Counted from the stretch's first letter, positions 44,828-57,328 are shown. The stretch is 64,000 nucleotides of DNA from Staphylotrichum longicolle (GCA_019096155.1 JAHCVI010000006.1:1984001-2048000); one strand, 5' to 3'. Program-made: numbers and translations. The notes: generated by a model from the sequence alone, not told the origin.

Positions 44828-46504
44828 ATGGCCACCTCGCGCACCTGGCTCTTCGCACTCAACACCGTCTCATTGGCCTGTCTGTTGACTGGAATCTACT
44901 ATGCTGTTCGATACCACAACAAACCGCTTCTGGCATGGGAGGTGCCCACCCACCTTTCCTACCAAAAGATAGGAACCGTTGTCCACTCGCGCAAGCTGGC
45001 ACGCTATGATGCCGATCTTTGGAACTACGCCGTCCAGATTGGCGGAGGAGCTATTGCAGCGGTTACTCTTCTTTCCTTCCAGCGTTACCGCAATGGGCTA
45101 TCTCAGTGGAGGGCTCAGTCAACTTTGGGTTCTGGCTCGCGCCCTCGCACGGCTCGGTGACAGGAAACACATGGAGCCAGTTTGGGCTTGAACCTCAACG
45201 GCAAGATAGGTATCACCACATCTTGGCGTGTATTTCTGTCGGTGCCGGCGTCTTCGGCAGCCTGTTTGGAATGCACTCTACAACATGGACAACAACGAGC
45301 CCCATCGGCGCCGTTTCTACGGCGGCCATCACGACGAGCTCACACGCGTCCCAGCCGCTACCCATGGGACATGACTCCGTGATGCTGCGCAGCGCTTTCG
45401 AGCGTGTTCTTTCTCAGAAGCCGCATGGTCTACACGTCACACATCGCCTCACGCGCCATCTTCACAAACGGGGACGGCGTGCGAGTCGGGAGGACCGTCT
45501 ACCCAACCATTCGGACGCACGGCGTCGGTGTTGCACCCGCCCCCTGGGAGCGAAGAGGTTACCGCGTACCTGTTGATCAGGGCCGCGTGCTTTCCTACGA
45601 GCCCATCGTGGCCGCAACCAACGTGACGGTCCAGTGCAGCGACACCACCGAGGACTGGGCCTGGGGCTATGAAGTGCACGAATTCGCCTCGACGGAGGAG
45701 CCCGACCAGCCCAACACCGTCATACACCGTTTCCATTTCTCGCCCAAGACGGATTGGCACACGCGGGGGCCGAATCGAACTGTCACATACGTCGACGCGG
45801 ACCAGACATTCAAGCTCGAGACCTGGCAGGCCCTGAAAAAAGAAGGCGATGACCCCGAGCATTCAAACAACCCGGAGGTACACCAACTCTTCGTCTTCAC
45901 CAACGTCAACCCAATCAACCGAGTCCCCAAAATCATTCTCATCGACTGTCGGTACGGAGGCTTCGACGTCATCAGGCAAGTGACCATGATCGCGCCCCTG
46001 GAACCCATCGTCATCGGGGACATCAGAGACACAAAGGGCGCCCTCGACATGGAAGACCTGTACCCGGCAGCGTCAGCCATCGAGAAAGCCCTCGGCCGCG
46101 ACGGAGGCGCCATGATCGCCGGCATGGCGGCCGCCGGCATGACCTCGCTCGAAGTGTGGGACTATCTCCGCGGCCGGACGCTCGAGCTGCACGAGCTCAT
46201 CGAGCACATCTTGGTCGACACGGCGCAGGCCTACTTCAGCCTCCTCAGGCAGTGGAGGGAGGAGGCTCAGTTCTTTTCGTGGCCGCGAGAGGTTCCGGCG
46301 GGCCACTTGACGGCTACCACGAAGCGGATTGGCTGGGTTGGTACTGCCGGGCTGGGAGGCGTGGTCGTTCTTGGGCTGCTTGCGTTGCTCCCGCTGACGG
46401 CGCTGACGAGTCTGTCGCGAGGTATGATGCGTGACTATCGGCGGAGAGAGTTTACCAACAAGTTTGAACTGAAGGACGGGGTGATCAAGAAGAAATCTGA
46501 TTAG
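44828..46504 (+). CDS. Multi-span membrane protein, conserved, several frame breaks
   Basis: Coding-like sequence runs the whole length but changes frame. The start MATSRTWLFALNTVSLACLL gives span 1 and AVQIGGGAIAAVTLLSF span 2. One G seems missing near 45113 (LSQW / EGSVNFGFWLAPSHGSVTGN). Another base is missing near 45270 (FGMHS / YNMDNNEPHRRRFYGG). One or two more shifts occur at 45340-45410 before the long open part RMVYTSHIASRAIFTNGDGV onward. That part (from the ATG at 45425, 359 codons) has DGVRVGRTVYPTIRTHGVGV, VHQLFVFTNVNPINRVPKII and a last span (WVGTAGLGGVVVLGLLALLP). It may be one gene of about 555 aa, or two genes. No family was assigned with confidence. Confidence 0.5.
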
Positions 46505-47758
46505 TTAGACTTTGGCTAGCAGTTAGATGTGAACACCCTCCTGATCACAACCGACGGCGTAGAGTGGTTCGTCCTCAAGCATCAGTAACCACCAAGCTCC
46601 GGGCCGCTGAGTGATCTCCTCGCAACAAAACATGTGATCCTCGCGGCATTAAGGAGAGGTGAGCGAACACCACCTCAGGTACTGCAACATAACGTTAAGA
46701 AACTGTGATGTAATATGAACGACGAAATGGTGATTGCAGTGGCTTTATCAAATCGAGGGCCCATACAGATTGGAAACTTTTGGCTGTAACAGAACAGCCT
46801 CAATACGAGCCCATTACGCCGTGAAACCTGTGGTGCTGGCATAGCTCTTGAGCTTGTCAGTTTCTGTCACGTCATCGTGACGATTGAAATCTGGCGGTCT
46901 TGCACAGCACCAACCAAGCAAGTGTACTGAACCTCCCTACAATTATACCCTCATCTAGGATGAGAAAGTTCCCTAAAGGCCTTGTCTACAAGACTTAGCA
47001 GACGCTGGGTTGGTATGCTTCACGCCGTTCACTGTCTTGCCAGGAACGCAAAGACCGGGATATCCCTAGCTTGAGCGAGGTCTATATTTAGTTTGATCGA
47101 CTTGTCATCAGGAAGCATGGAATCATCCGTCAAAGTTCTTGTTTGTGGAGTTTCCGACTCACCACAGCTTTCTTTGCGCAGATCAATGTCCCCCGCAGGT
47201 TCAATTGATTCGAGAAACTAAGTACCTGGTACATAGTGTGAACCAGATGTCTTCAAAAAGATCTACTTTCTCAGAAACACAATTTGCCTAATGCCTCTCA
47301 AAACTAGGCGACTTCCAATATCACTAGAGGTATTCAACGGGGAGTTACAAATTATCGAGGCTCCCCTCAGCTTGGCATTACCTCAACCCGAGGGAGTGGT
47401 TCCCTGAAGGCAGGAGATCGAGATCTTGATTCCAGAGTGCGATCTGGCTGTTTGTTCAGTAATTCAGGAAATTTCTCAGAACCCAGAGAATTTTCCCCAA
47501 ACCCTCTGGGTTGCCACGTCCAACCCCTCGTCTTGTCACAGCCACTACACGAACCCGCTAGCGTTTTTAACCTCGACAAGAGTAGCATCCGGACTGCGCC
47601 CGAATTAGAGGATCTTGTTTGGACATATCATCAACGTCCGCAACCTCTTTCATCTTACTTCAACGTGCGGTAAGGTATACATGCTGAACTGGACTCCAGT
47701 ATCGGAGAAAACTCCGAGTCGCTGCAGCAGAACACTTCCATAATCAAACCCAGTCGAA
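46505..47758. other. Intergenic region, no supported gene
   Basis: 1.25 kb between two plus-strand genes. Moderately A/T-rich, few ORFs, nothing recognisable. Confidence 0.5.
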
Positions 47759-48545
47759 ATGGCACCCACCCGCTCTCTCTTCTTCCCCATCGTCCTCACA
47801 ACCTTCCTCCTCAGTGTCGACGCCGTCATCTCTCTCGCCCTTGTCTCCTCTATGGTATATTTCCTCCAGCACTACGGCGGCGGTCCATTCATCATCGCGC
47901 CCCCGGACGGGCCTCGTTTCCTGCTCGCCGGCGAGCCAGCCAACCTGGTAGTCAATCAAGGCCACACCGCCAACGCGGCGGGCGGGACAGCCCTGATCCT
48001 CGTCGGATTCGGCGGCATCCTTGCGCTGTCGGTGGAATGGCATTCCCGGGAAAAGGTGAACCCCTCCACCCCGTTGCGTCATCCGGGTAGAGAAGCCTCG
48101 AACTGGCTGACGACACAAACAACAACGATAGCGGGGCAAATCCTCGCCTGCCTTCTACATCTGGGCTGTGATTGTGCTCCTCAGCTTTCTCCTGACCATG
48201 GCCGCCCTTATCTATACTTTCGTAGAAACGTCCAACACGAGCGGTCAAGTGATCCACTTGGCCGTGGCCGAGGCGAACTCAGCCCGACGCCCGTATCCCG
48301 ACGGTCGATGGACACCCGAGAACTGGTATGCGGCTGTCCTCGACCTGCCGCTACTGCGCGACGAGGACAGGGACAAGATTGGGCACAACCTGAATCTGAT
48401 GAGGGGGTGGCGGTGGAATCTGGTGCCGCTGTTTATTCTGGGATTTGTGTTGCTGGCGTTGGTTGCCTTGGAGCTGTGGAGGCAACGGAGAACGGGTTTG
48501 CAGAGGGTGTCGACGGATGAGGCGTTTCATGGTCCGTCGAAGTAG
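47759..48545 (+). CDS. Four-span membrane protein, unknown function
   Basis: Exons 47759-48055 and 48132-48545 over a 76-nt intron (GTGAAC, branch GCTGAC, acceptor CGATAG) give 236 aa. Span 1 covers residues about 10-33 (LTTFLLSVDAVISLALVSSM). Span 2 is ALILVGFGGILALSV, followed by a basic loop (EWHSREKRGKSSP). Span 3 is AVIVLLSFLLTMAALIYTFV and span 4 NLVPLFILGFVLLALVALEL, with a basic tail. The loop between spans 3 and 4 carries a PYPDGRWTPENWYAAVLDLP motif that recurs in fungal four-span proteins. Function unknown. Frame intact. Confidence 0.7.
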
Positions 48546-48779
48546 GTTGAGTTGACATGTTTATGGCGGAAGTTCTGTTTTTCATTGGGGACCTGGGATT
48601 GTCTGGATACAATTTGGCAAACCTAACTTTTAGCCGTATCTTCTGGAGTTACTACATTGCAAAGCATGATTCCAATGACAGGGACTAAATCTTCGGGGAC
48701 CTTGGTAAGCTCAGGATATAAGTACAGAATATCTACCCCTTATCTCTCAAGTGCTAGAACGCTGCTGAGAAGACTGCGG

Positions 48780-49148
48780 TTAAGATGCTTGCGCTCTCGG
48801 CAAGTGGTTCGGTAGCAACATCACGGTGTCAACTGTTCGCCCAGAGCAAGCGTGGATGTCCCATTGTCGACCAAGAGACCCATCAAGACAACTGTTCGGC
48901 TGCCCAACAGAGGCGTGAGCGCATGCCCGGGGTGGTGTAGTCCTCGTCTGGGGACAAGGGTGCCTTCTTCCTCTGGTGCGTCTCGTTAGCCATGCTAGAA
49001 GGGCTCTGGAATGATGGGGCCATAGCGTACCGTAACGAAGGCGCTGCTCGTGACGACGTCGCCAGCATTTCCACAGGGTATACAGGGCCGGAGGAAGTCC
49101 CACACAAATCCCGACGGAAGCGATGATTGCTTCTATTGTCATTTGCAT
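48780..49148 (-). CDS. Putative small single-span protein, model uncertain
   Basis: From ATG 49148: MQMTIEAIIASVGICVGLPP then ALYTLWKCWRRRHEQRLRY, an N-terminal span followed by a basic stretch, typical of small fungal membrane proteins. Beyond about 49030 this frame turns Arg/Pro-rich. Another frame reads more naturally (SMANETHQRKKAPLSPDEDY to WAAEQLS, ending near 48883), so an intron or a one-base indel near 49000-49030 is suspected. Confidence 0.35.
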   Translation of the reverse strand: MQMTIEAIIASVGICVGLPPALYTLWKCWRRRHEQRLRYGTLWPHHSRALLAWLTRRTRGRRHPCPQTRTTPPRACAHASVGQPNSCLDGSLGRQWDIHACSGRTVDTVMLLPNHLPRAQAS

Positions 49149-50100
49149 TTTGAGGGACAATCTGAGATCGTGGCGAAGTGTTCAGGCCAAGGGAAACCTC
49201 GAATGGTTGATTTCCCTGGAAAGCCGCGCACGTTGAGGTTTGTTGGGAGGTATCGGGCTTTGTAGCTACAGTCCCTACAAAATGGGGAATCGTTTGAAGG
49301 ATCTCGTCGTTGCCTTTGAGAACTTGTCTGTAGAGGCTTGGCGGGGAAGGTTGGAGAGTTGTTAACAGTGATCGCGGATGGATGCGTCGTCCACAGTCAC
49401 CAACGAACCCCCCGGCCCCATGTTCGGGCAGGGTTCTCGTGAAAACGGCATTGGTATTTTGGCATGGACAAATCGGGCGTCTCAATCTGCCCTTGAGACG
49501 CTCCCTGCATCTCGGTCGTGGCGGTGTCTTTTCCATTTACCACTTTTGGGCCAAAAAAGACCAGGGCACGTTGGGATTCTGGAATCAGCCACTGAGACGA
49601 GAGAAGCTTGCGCCGCGGGGTCCCGTGTGGGAGACCGACCCATTGAGATTATGGACTCGGCCAATGATTGACGACTTCCAGCTTGTCCAGCTCAGGCATA
49701 CATGCGACATGCCCCCGCCCATCTGCGGCTCTTTTCTTGTGAGATTTTGGCCATGGCCAATCGGGACGAGTCTATCCCCCTGGGGCTGGAACTTCGAAGA
49801 CAGGGGAGGTTCTTTCATTTTGCTGCGATGCCTTTTTATGTGTCCTCCCCGCCATTCTCCAGACTTTTGGACCTGGTTCTGCAGTGTTCTTCTGCTCAGC
49901 GTTTGCGGACGGAGTTCTCGCGTCGCTGCCCACCTGCACCCAAAGGTTGAGATTCGAGAGTTTCGATATTCCATTTCAGCACCGAGGCCTAACTTCCAAA
50001 CACTTGGACATCATCAGGGGCCAGCACCACCCTCTCCTTCAGAGTCCACACGACCCTCGTCTACAAGTTACAACCTCTCAACCCTAGCTTCGGGGTTGCC
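49149..50100. other. Upstream region of the Clr5-ankyrin gene
   Basis: 0.95 kb. A 240-codon plus-strand ORF (49382-50104) has a W/P/R-rich translation with no motif and was not called. Confidence 0.45.
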
Positions 50101-53100
50101 ATGACGACACCTTCTACAACCGAGGAGTGGGAGCGATGGAGAAACGCTATCCACACCCTCTACATCGTCGAGGATCTTCCCTTGTGCGGGCCCTTGGGCG
50201 TCATCGAGAAGATGAAAGTTCGTCACGGCTTTCACGCAAGGCAAGCTCCAATGATTTCCCAGCAGGAAAGCCTTGCAGCTAACAGTGCCTTAGCAAGCGC
50301 CAGTACGAATATCGTTTTCGGCAATGGGGTTTTCTGTTTGAGAAGAACATGCCTGGGGGGAACTACCCGATCATCGAGTCGAAGCTCGGTAAACGAAAAC
50401 TAGAAGGAAAGGAAAGCAACGTGTACTGGAAAGGCGCGCTGGTACCGGCCGCAAAAATTCGCAAGGAGTCATCCCGTCATGGCTACATGACCACCTTGGA
50501 AAAGTTGCACCTGGCGGCACAAGGCAAGGCTTATCGAAGCAGATCGTGCTTAGTTGTGACTTTCGCTGACATCTCTTTAGGCCATGATGCAGAAACATGC
50601 CCTGAGACCCCCCCTGGTGTTGACATTTGCACCCCTCCTCCCTATCCTGTGTTCCGAAGAGTCTTTCAAGAACTGCCCATTCTCCAATTCTTACGGTCCA
50701 CGGCAGTGGCTTTTGGTACGTTGGTGGTTTGGACTTTAGTTGGGGTCACCTTGCTAATAGCAGCTATGAAGAAACCGTCCAGACGTTCCTGTCACCTACT
50801 TCTACATTGGGTTCCATTCTGTGGAAAACTCCCCAGAGTTCGACGTCCGACTCAGACCGTATCCTTCTTGCGACGCAATCACTAATGCCCATCTCGGCAT
50901 TTGAGGAGGAGTTGCCTGGCTCAAGCATCACCGCCCATAACCTCTCCCACAGCACTTCCGGTCAGATACTCAAGGTGGTGGCTTACGCGGTCTCAAACAA
51001 TTTCCCGGGTGACGCCAACCGGACGGAAATCTATAAATGGCTCAAGCGTTTGGACACTTTCAGCCCAGACATCATCCAGCGGCTTCAAGATTCATCAAAC
51101 CGAGCACTCCTCCAGGGCCTCCTTCGGTTAGCTGTCGAGGAAGGAGACGTTCCTTTGGCGCGCACTCTTCTCAATGCAGGAGCAAATCCGAACGAGAATG
51201 TCTGCGTACATAGAGCATGTCCGATTTCTCTCACACCTTTGCAATACTCTTGCCTCAATGGGAATCCGAGATTGGTCAGAGAACTGTTGCGAGCCAACGC
51301 CCAAATTGATCATCCGGATTTCGGATGGTCCTGCAGTCCTTTGCTTTTTGCTATCTACGGTTGTTTTGAAGGATTTTGGCCGCACGTTGTCGAGCCCATC
51401 ATCGAAGCTGCTGGAACAGGTGCTGGGGACGTTTTGGACAGCGACGACGCCAAGAGCGAGGGCCCATACAACAGCTGGGAAAGACGTCAAGGGAAGGCAT
51501 TGTTGGCGTTGATACAACAACTTCTGGACGCGGGTGCGGACGTTAACGCAATTCCGGGGGACCTGGACGACTGGGAATACTCTCTGAAAGACTGGCGCGA
51601 GTCAGCAAACCCTAACCACCACGGTTACTCTTTGATATGCGAGCAACACTCAGCCCTGACCTTGGCATCATCATTCCGATGTTTGATCCTCGTCGACCTC
51701 CTTCTTTGCAACGGCGCTGAGGTCAGCTTCCATATTGACGGTGTCTGGTCAGCACTACGGGAATGCCTATACACCTCCAAGGAGCGTTTCGAAACGATGA
51801 CGAATGGGGATAGACAACACCCAGCGTTGATGGAATGTCTATCTCACCGGCTCGTAGAAAAGTCGAGGGTGATCGAGACCGCGAAAAGGCTCATCATGGC
51901 TGGAGTTGACGTCAATGATCACAAGCCATGCCACGGTTACGGTGGCCGGTGTGGCGACCTTGGATGTTACTCGGTCCTTGATTTTGGGATTCTCACCCGA
52001 GACAGGGACCTGGTTGACCTCTTGTGGTCTGCAGGCGCCCGGCCAGCGGGTCACTCATTCGACTTCGCCCTCGAAGCGTGGGACTATGACACATTTTGCC
52101 GACTACTGGAATCAGAGGCCCCGTTTCCAGAATGGGCGGTCACTGGCGATGAAAGGCAGGATGCAAGAAACAGGCCTAGGCAGATCGAATCCCGAAAGGC
52201 AACGGAGCGGCAGAAAAGGACGGCGATGCTTTTGGCAGCAATACAGCTGGGACAGTGTGCCAGCCTCAAGGGTCTTCTTGTCCGACCACCCGATTGTGCG
52301 GACCCCAAGCTCGTTTTGGAAAGAAGCGCGCTGCAAGTCGCAATCGAAAAGTGCTGTGCCAGAGGCTGTCAGGACACACTTGTCTATCTGCTTCAAAACA
52401 ACATCCTGCCTCAAGGCTCCCTTGCTTCGGTCCTTGGTTCATCAATTTCCCTCGCGATTGACGAGGGCCATTGGGAGATGGTAGATGTGCTTCTCGTCGC
52501 CGGCGCTGATGTCAATGCGACGTACCCGGGCTCCCCAGACACCACACCACTGTTGCTTGCCATCGACAGCATCGAGTGCAATCACAAGGTGGAACTCGTT
52601 CGAAGACTACTACACAACGGAGCGGAGGTTGAGATCCCGAAGCAAGGAAATCTTCTCGTCGAAGCGATTGTTTGCGGGGACCACGACGTTATCCAACTCC
52701 TTCTGGCACATGCCTCTCCAGACAGATTGGGACTCGCCAGCGATCATCACTATGGTTATGATTCATTGGTTTCCCCACTTGCTGCTGCCATTCTCGAGAA
52801 ACAGTGGGCGGTTTCTGATCAGTTACTAGACCTCGAAGCATCGGTAGACCCCGGCAGCCGGCTTGCCGGACCAGTGAACTACGGCACGCCGCTCTGGGCT
52901 GCTGTACGAGAGAAGAATCTCGCGATTGCTGAGTGGCTTCTCAATAACGGCGCTGCAGCGAGCGATGAACTTGCTCTCAAGGACGCTGCGAAGCATGAAG
53001 ATTCAGTCTTTCTTGGGTTGCTCGTGGGAAAACTATCCACCGAGCAGCGAAGAGGAAACGCAAGATACGCCTTGCACATGGCTCTCCTGGCCGCTCTGGA

Positions 53101-54028
53101 CGAGGGCCGCTTGGACAATTTCCGTCTTATCTTGTCGTACAACATCATCGACATGCCGAGCCTCTCAGGGAGCATTCATCACGCTCTGGAGCTTTCTATC
53201 TCTCATCGTCATGCGTTTTTGCAATCGCTCCTTGATGCTGGCGCATGTCCCGACACCATCACCCACGATCATCACCTCGGTCCCTGTACACCTCTGCTCA
53301 AAGCAATCTCGCAGGATGATTATGAGTCTGTGAAAATCATTCTCGAGATGCGACCAACGACAAGTGCAAAACTCGCATCTCAAACCCGTTACACGCCATT
53401 GCAGCTGGCTGCTCTCAAAGGGAACTTGGATATCGTCCAATTGCTCTTGAAAAATGGCCACGATCCAGATGCCGTTTGGTCTTACGCAAACGCACCCCAG
53501 TGGTGTTCCACAAACCAAGAATCGCGACCGCGGCTCGTTGGAAGCAGTGTGCAGAATGCGACGATGGAGAAGGCCTTTGAAGTTGTCAAGGTGCTCCTGC
53601 AACATGGAGCCAACCCAAACTCAACAACCAGAACACTGCCGCACACTGCCTTGCAGATTGCGTGTCGGGAGGGCTCCATGGAGCTTGTTGAGCTCCTCCT
53701 CGAGTACGGCGCCAATGTGAACTTGCCACCAGCCAGGGAGTTTGGGGCTACGGCGTTGCAATTTGCTGCAATTGGTGGTTACCTCGGGATCGCGCATCTC
53801 CTGGTGGAAAAGGGAGCCGATGTCAATGCGGAAGCGGCAGAAATCGAAGGACGCACGGCGCTCGAGGGTGCGGCAGAGCACGGAAGGAGAGATATGGTAC
53901 AGTTTCTGAAGAACGCCGGCGCCGAGATTTTAGAATCTGGCGAAGGTCAGTATGAGCGTGGATTGCGAAGGGCGAGGAACAACGGGCATTCCGCCACTGC
54001 GGATCTCCTTGAGTCTTTTTTATCGTAG
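50101..54028 (+). CDS. Clr5-domain ankyrin-repeat protein
   Basis: Exons 50101-50240, 50294-50523, 50581-50715 and 50761-54028. The first two introns (53 and 57 nt) start with GC (AG/GCAAGC, AG/GCAAGG) and have good branch sites (GCTAAC, GCTGAC). The N-terminus EEWERWRNAIHTLYIVEDLP and RHGFHA/SKRQYEYRFRQWGF form a Clr5 domain, a DNA-binding-like module found in fungi. The long last exon holds many ankyrin units, such as LARTLLNAGANPNEN, MVDVLLVAGADVNATY, IVQLLLKNGHDPDA, LVELLLEYGANVNLP and IAHLLVEKGADVNAE. One T seems missing from the run at 50711-50714; with it the protein is 1,257 aa. A regulatory or recognition role is likely, target unknown. Confidence 0.82.
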
Positions 54029-54837
54029 AGTAGCGTGGACAGTTTCTTTAGGAATAGAACATGCATACGGAGGTTTTTGAGAGACAGCACTGCACATCTG
54101 AGTTTGCCCAGGCCACAAGTAGTCTCACCCAGATTGCCAATCACGTCCTCAAGTTGACGTGCTGGGGAACGCTTGGTCGTCTCCTTGCTGGCTGTCATTG
54201 GTCGCGAGCGGTGACACCACCGCACACGGCAATCACACAACTTGGGTTGTCTCGGACGGGTCACGGCGATGCCATCTTATCTCCGGCATCCGTTCCCACC
54301 TCGCTCCGGCACCGCAGGAGCACCAACTCTTCCATTGGCTCAGTCACTTCAGTTCACTTTCCAGGCCGCGGCATGCATCTCACCCCTGCCAGGGGAAAAC
54401 CATTCAGGAGCTCAGCAAGCGCTGTTATTGTGCGAGTTTCGGAAACCCCCTCGTTAGGTAACCATTAACACTCATGACGTCCCTGTCAAAAGGCAGGGAT
54501 GGGGCTTCTTTAGAGTTTGGCGAGAGCACTAGCCGGAAAAGCTTGAGAGCGTCTTCTTACCCTTACACCGCCCAAAAACTTCAAGTTCCGCTGTTCGGTT
54601 CAGTTAGTCGGGTGTTGCACCATCGTTGTTATATCCGACCCCAGATTTTTGTTCTGGTGGACTGCATTATCGCCCTCCGTCCTGAAGAATATGTACCGTT
54701 GAGGCCGCGGTTCCAGCACCATTAGCGTCCTACTTCTCAAAGCGTTCACCAACGCCACGGACGGAATTGAACGAACTTGGCCGAACGCAGTTGGCCCTCC
54801 CAGTTGGCCCTCCAGACAGTCGGCAGCCTGCCAAACC
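54029..54837. other. Intergenic region
   Basis: 0.8 kb between two plus-strand genes. No supported gene; the right end is the MFS leader. Confidence 0.45.
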
Positions 54838-56834
54838 ATGGAGCCGCCGGCCCAGCGCCGGAGAGCGCCCGGGCGAGATGACAGGACCCAGTCGGCGACG
54901 GTTTCGTGGCGAGATCTCCCTCGCAGGGAGCAGCTCATCGTCATCACCCTTGCAAGGCTGAGCGAGCCGCTCGTACAGACATCGATCCAATCCTACATGT
55001 TTTACCAGCTCAGGTGGTTTGACCCGAGCCTCCCTGACTCTGTCATATCGAGTCAGGCGGGAATCTTGCAGTGCGTGTTCCTGCCCGAAACTGGTACTCT
55101 CCGGATAGTCAGCTCACGTCGTCTCTTAGCGCGAGCTTCACGGCTGCTCAATTCATCACCGCCATGATGTGGGGGCGGATTGCCGACTCGAGCCTGTTTG
55201 GCCGCAAGACCGTCTTGATGATAGGGCTTGGTGGTACTAGTAAGTCGCTCGGCAACGCGTTTCTCGCACCAAGTCTAGCTAACAATGCCCGTCACAAGTG
55301 CTTTCTTGTCTGGGGTTTGCATTCTCAACCTCATTCTGGCAGGCTTTGGTTTTTCGGTCGATTGGAGGTGTGACGAACGGCAATGTCGGCGTGTTGAGAA
55401 CCATGTGAGTGGTACATCACTTGTGCAGTCCTTCGTGGATGACTGACAAGTCCTACAGGATCAGCGAAACGGTCAGGGAAAAGAAGTGTGTCCGCAGCTC
55501 CGCCCCCTTTTTGCCTGACTTGGCCGGTTGTGCTAAACCATGCGGACCACAGATACCAATCCCGCGCCTTCTTGTTGCTACCCATGACCTTTAACGTCGG
55601 TGTCATCATCGGGCCAATCCTTGGAGGCATCCTCTCCGATCCTGCTGGGAGCTATCCTGCGCTTTTCGGCAACGTCGAGTTCTTCAAGCGCTTCCCCTAC
55701 GCCGCTCCAAACCTCGTCTCCGCCTTCTTCCTCTTTAGCGCAATGATGGGTGTGTGGTTGTGCTTGGAGGAGGTATGTGCTCCCTATGGTACCCCTCTTC
55801 ATCCCCTCGCTGACGATTTCCCCAGACACTCGAATCACGGCTCGACAAGCACGACAGAGGGCTGGAGCTCGGACGCAAGCTGCGGGCGTGGTTGTCCGGC
55901 AACCACACCAACTCAGGGGTTGCCTACATGCCACTACAAAACCACGACCACTCCCACTCCTCCGACGACCATGACAACGACAACGACACCGACACCACTC
56001 ACTCAACCCCCACCTCCCTCTCCTCGATCCCGCCTCCCCCCAAACCCACCAGGCGCAGACAATACACCCAACGGCTCCCGTTCCGCCGCATCTTCACCCC
56101 CAACGTGACCTCCACCTCCTCGCCAGCGCCCTCCTCGCCTTCCACATCGGCACCTTCAACGCCCTCTGGTTCGTCTTCCTCTCCACCCCCGTCTACGACC
56201 CCTCCCGCGGCGCCGAGTCCCCCGACGCCTCCCCCGCCACCTCCCCTTCATCTTCACCGGCGGCCTCGGCCTGCGCCCGCCCGAGGTGGGGCTCGCCATG
56301 GCCGTGCTCGGCGTCATCGGCATCGTCTTACAACTCGCCGTCTACCCCTGGCTGGCCGCGCGGCTGGGGACGGTGACCAGCTGGCGGGTGTTCCTGCTCT
56401 TCTTCCCCGCGGTGTACTTCCTCGTGCCGTTTCTGAGCCTGGTGCCCTCGGCGAGCGCGCCGCCGCACGCCAAGGACGGGTGGCTTGTGTGGGTGGCGAT
56501 CGTGGGCGTCATCTCGCTGCAGGTGGTGGGGAGGACGTTTGCGCTGCCCGCGCAGACGATCCTGGTGAATAACTGCACGCCGCATCCGAGCGTGCTGGGG
56601 ACGGTGCATGGGATCGGGCAGAGCGTGAGCAGCTTTGCGAGGACGGTGGGGCCGGTCGTGTGCGGGTTCTTGTATGGGTGGGGGCTGGCGAAGGGCGTGG
56701 TTGGCGCGGTGTTTTGGGGGCTGAGTGTGGTTGCGGCGTGTACGTTTGCCGCGAGCTTGGTTGTGCATGAGGGAGATGGGCATGAGATTTGGCTGGAAGG
56801 GGACGAGGAGGATGAGGAGGGGTTGGATTCATGA
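54838..56834 (+). CDS. MFS transporter, two frame breaks in C runs
   Basis: Six exons: 54838-55070, 55130-55239, 55299-55404, 55459-55485 (27 nt), 55553-55772 and 55826-56834. All introns are 53-67 nt and phase-consistent. Spans are clear: AQFITAMMWGRIADSSLFGR carries the loop 2-3 signature; FSTSFWQALVFRSIGGVTNG; NVGVIIGPILGGILSDPAGS; and MAVLGVIGIVLQLAVYPWLA. The long central loop is His/Asp-rich (HDHSHSSDDHDNDND) and could bind metal. Frame changes at C runs near 56113 (NVTST / LLASALLAF) and 56242 (LPFIFTGGLGLR). With one C added at each the protein is 568 aa. It resembles the fungal YCR023C/zinc-induced-facilitator-like branch; substrate unknown. Confidence 0.82.
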
Positions 56835-57328
56835 GCGCGCTGTCGCACGGTCTTTGGTCCCTCTTAACGAGGGCTTTTGCACCTTCGGCGAATTTAGATC
56901 CAAAGCCCAGGAGAGCGGGTTGACGGGGTCTCAGCACCTGAAGCCGACCCCTGAGCAACTGGGGGCCAAGTTGGGAGAACAGAGTACTCATGGTCATAGC
57001 ATTTTTATTTCGACCAATTTAACCAATGCCTGGGACACAGAATCCAGACAAAGGCCCCAGGGGCTCGCCGCCCGTCGGGGAAAGGGAAGAAAACACTCTC
57101 CCCCTTTACCTTGGTGAGCTTTGGAGGAGATGAGAGCGAAGATTTGACAAAGAGATTTAAATTAGAGCTAGCGATAGTAACCTGGCTAAGAAATCTGTCA
57201 TCCTTTCCTCGTCTGAACAATTAACTCGCAAGATCCCGCAATCCCGGTTGACCTGTTGAGTTCATAACTTCTTCCAAATCCCAAACCGCATCCGCAAACA
57301 GCCCCAATCATCAAATCCAAGTTCATAA
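56835..57328. other. Intergenic, tail-to-tail
   Basis: 0.5 kb between the MFS gene end and the five-repeat protein end. No gene seen. Confidence 0.5.

Noticed and set aside
49382..50104. 240-codon plus-strand ORF before the Clr5 gene
   Set aside because: Composition typical of noise (W/P/R-rich), no motif, and overlaps the expected promoter.
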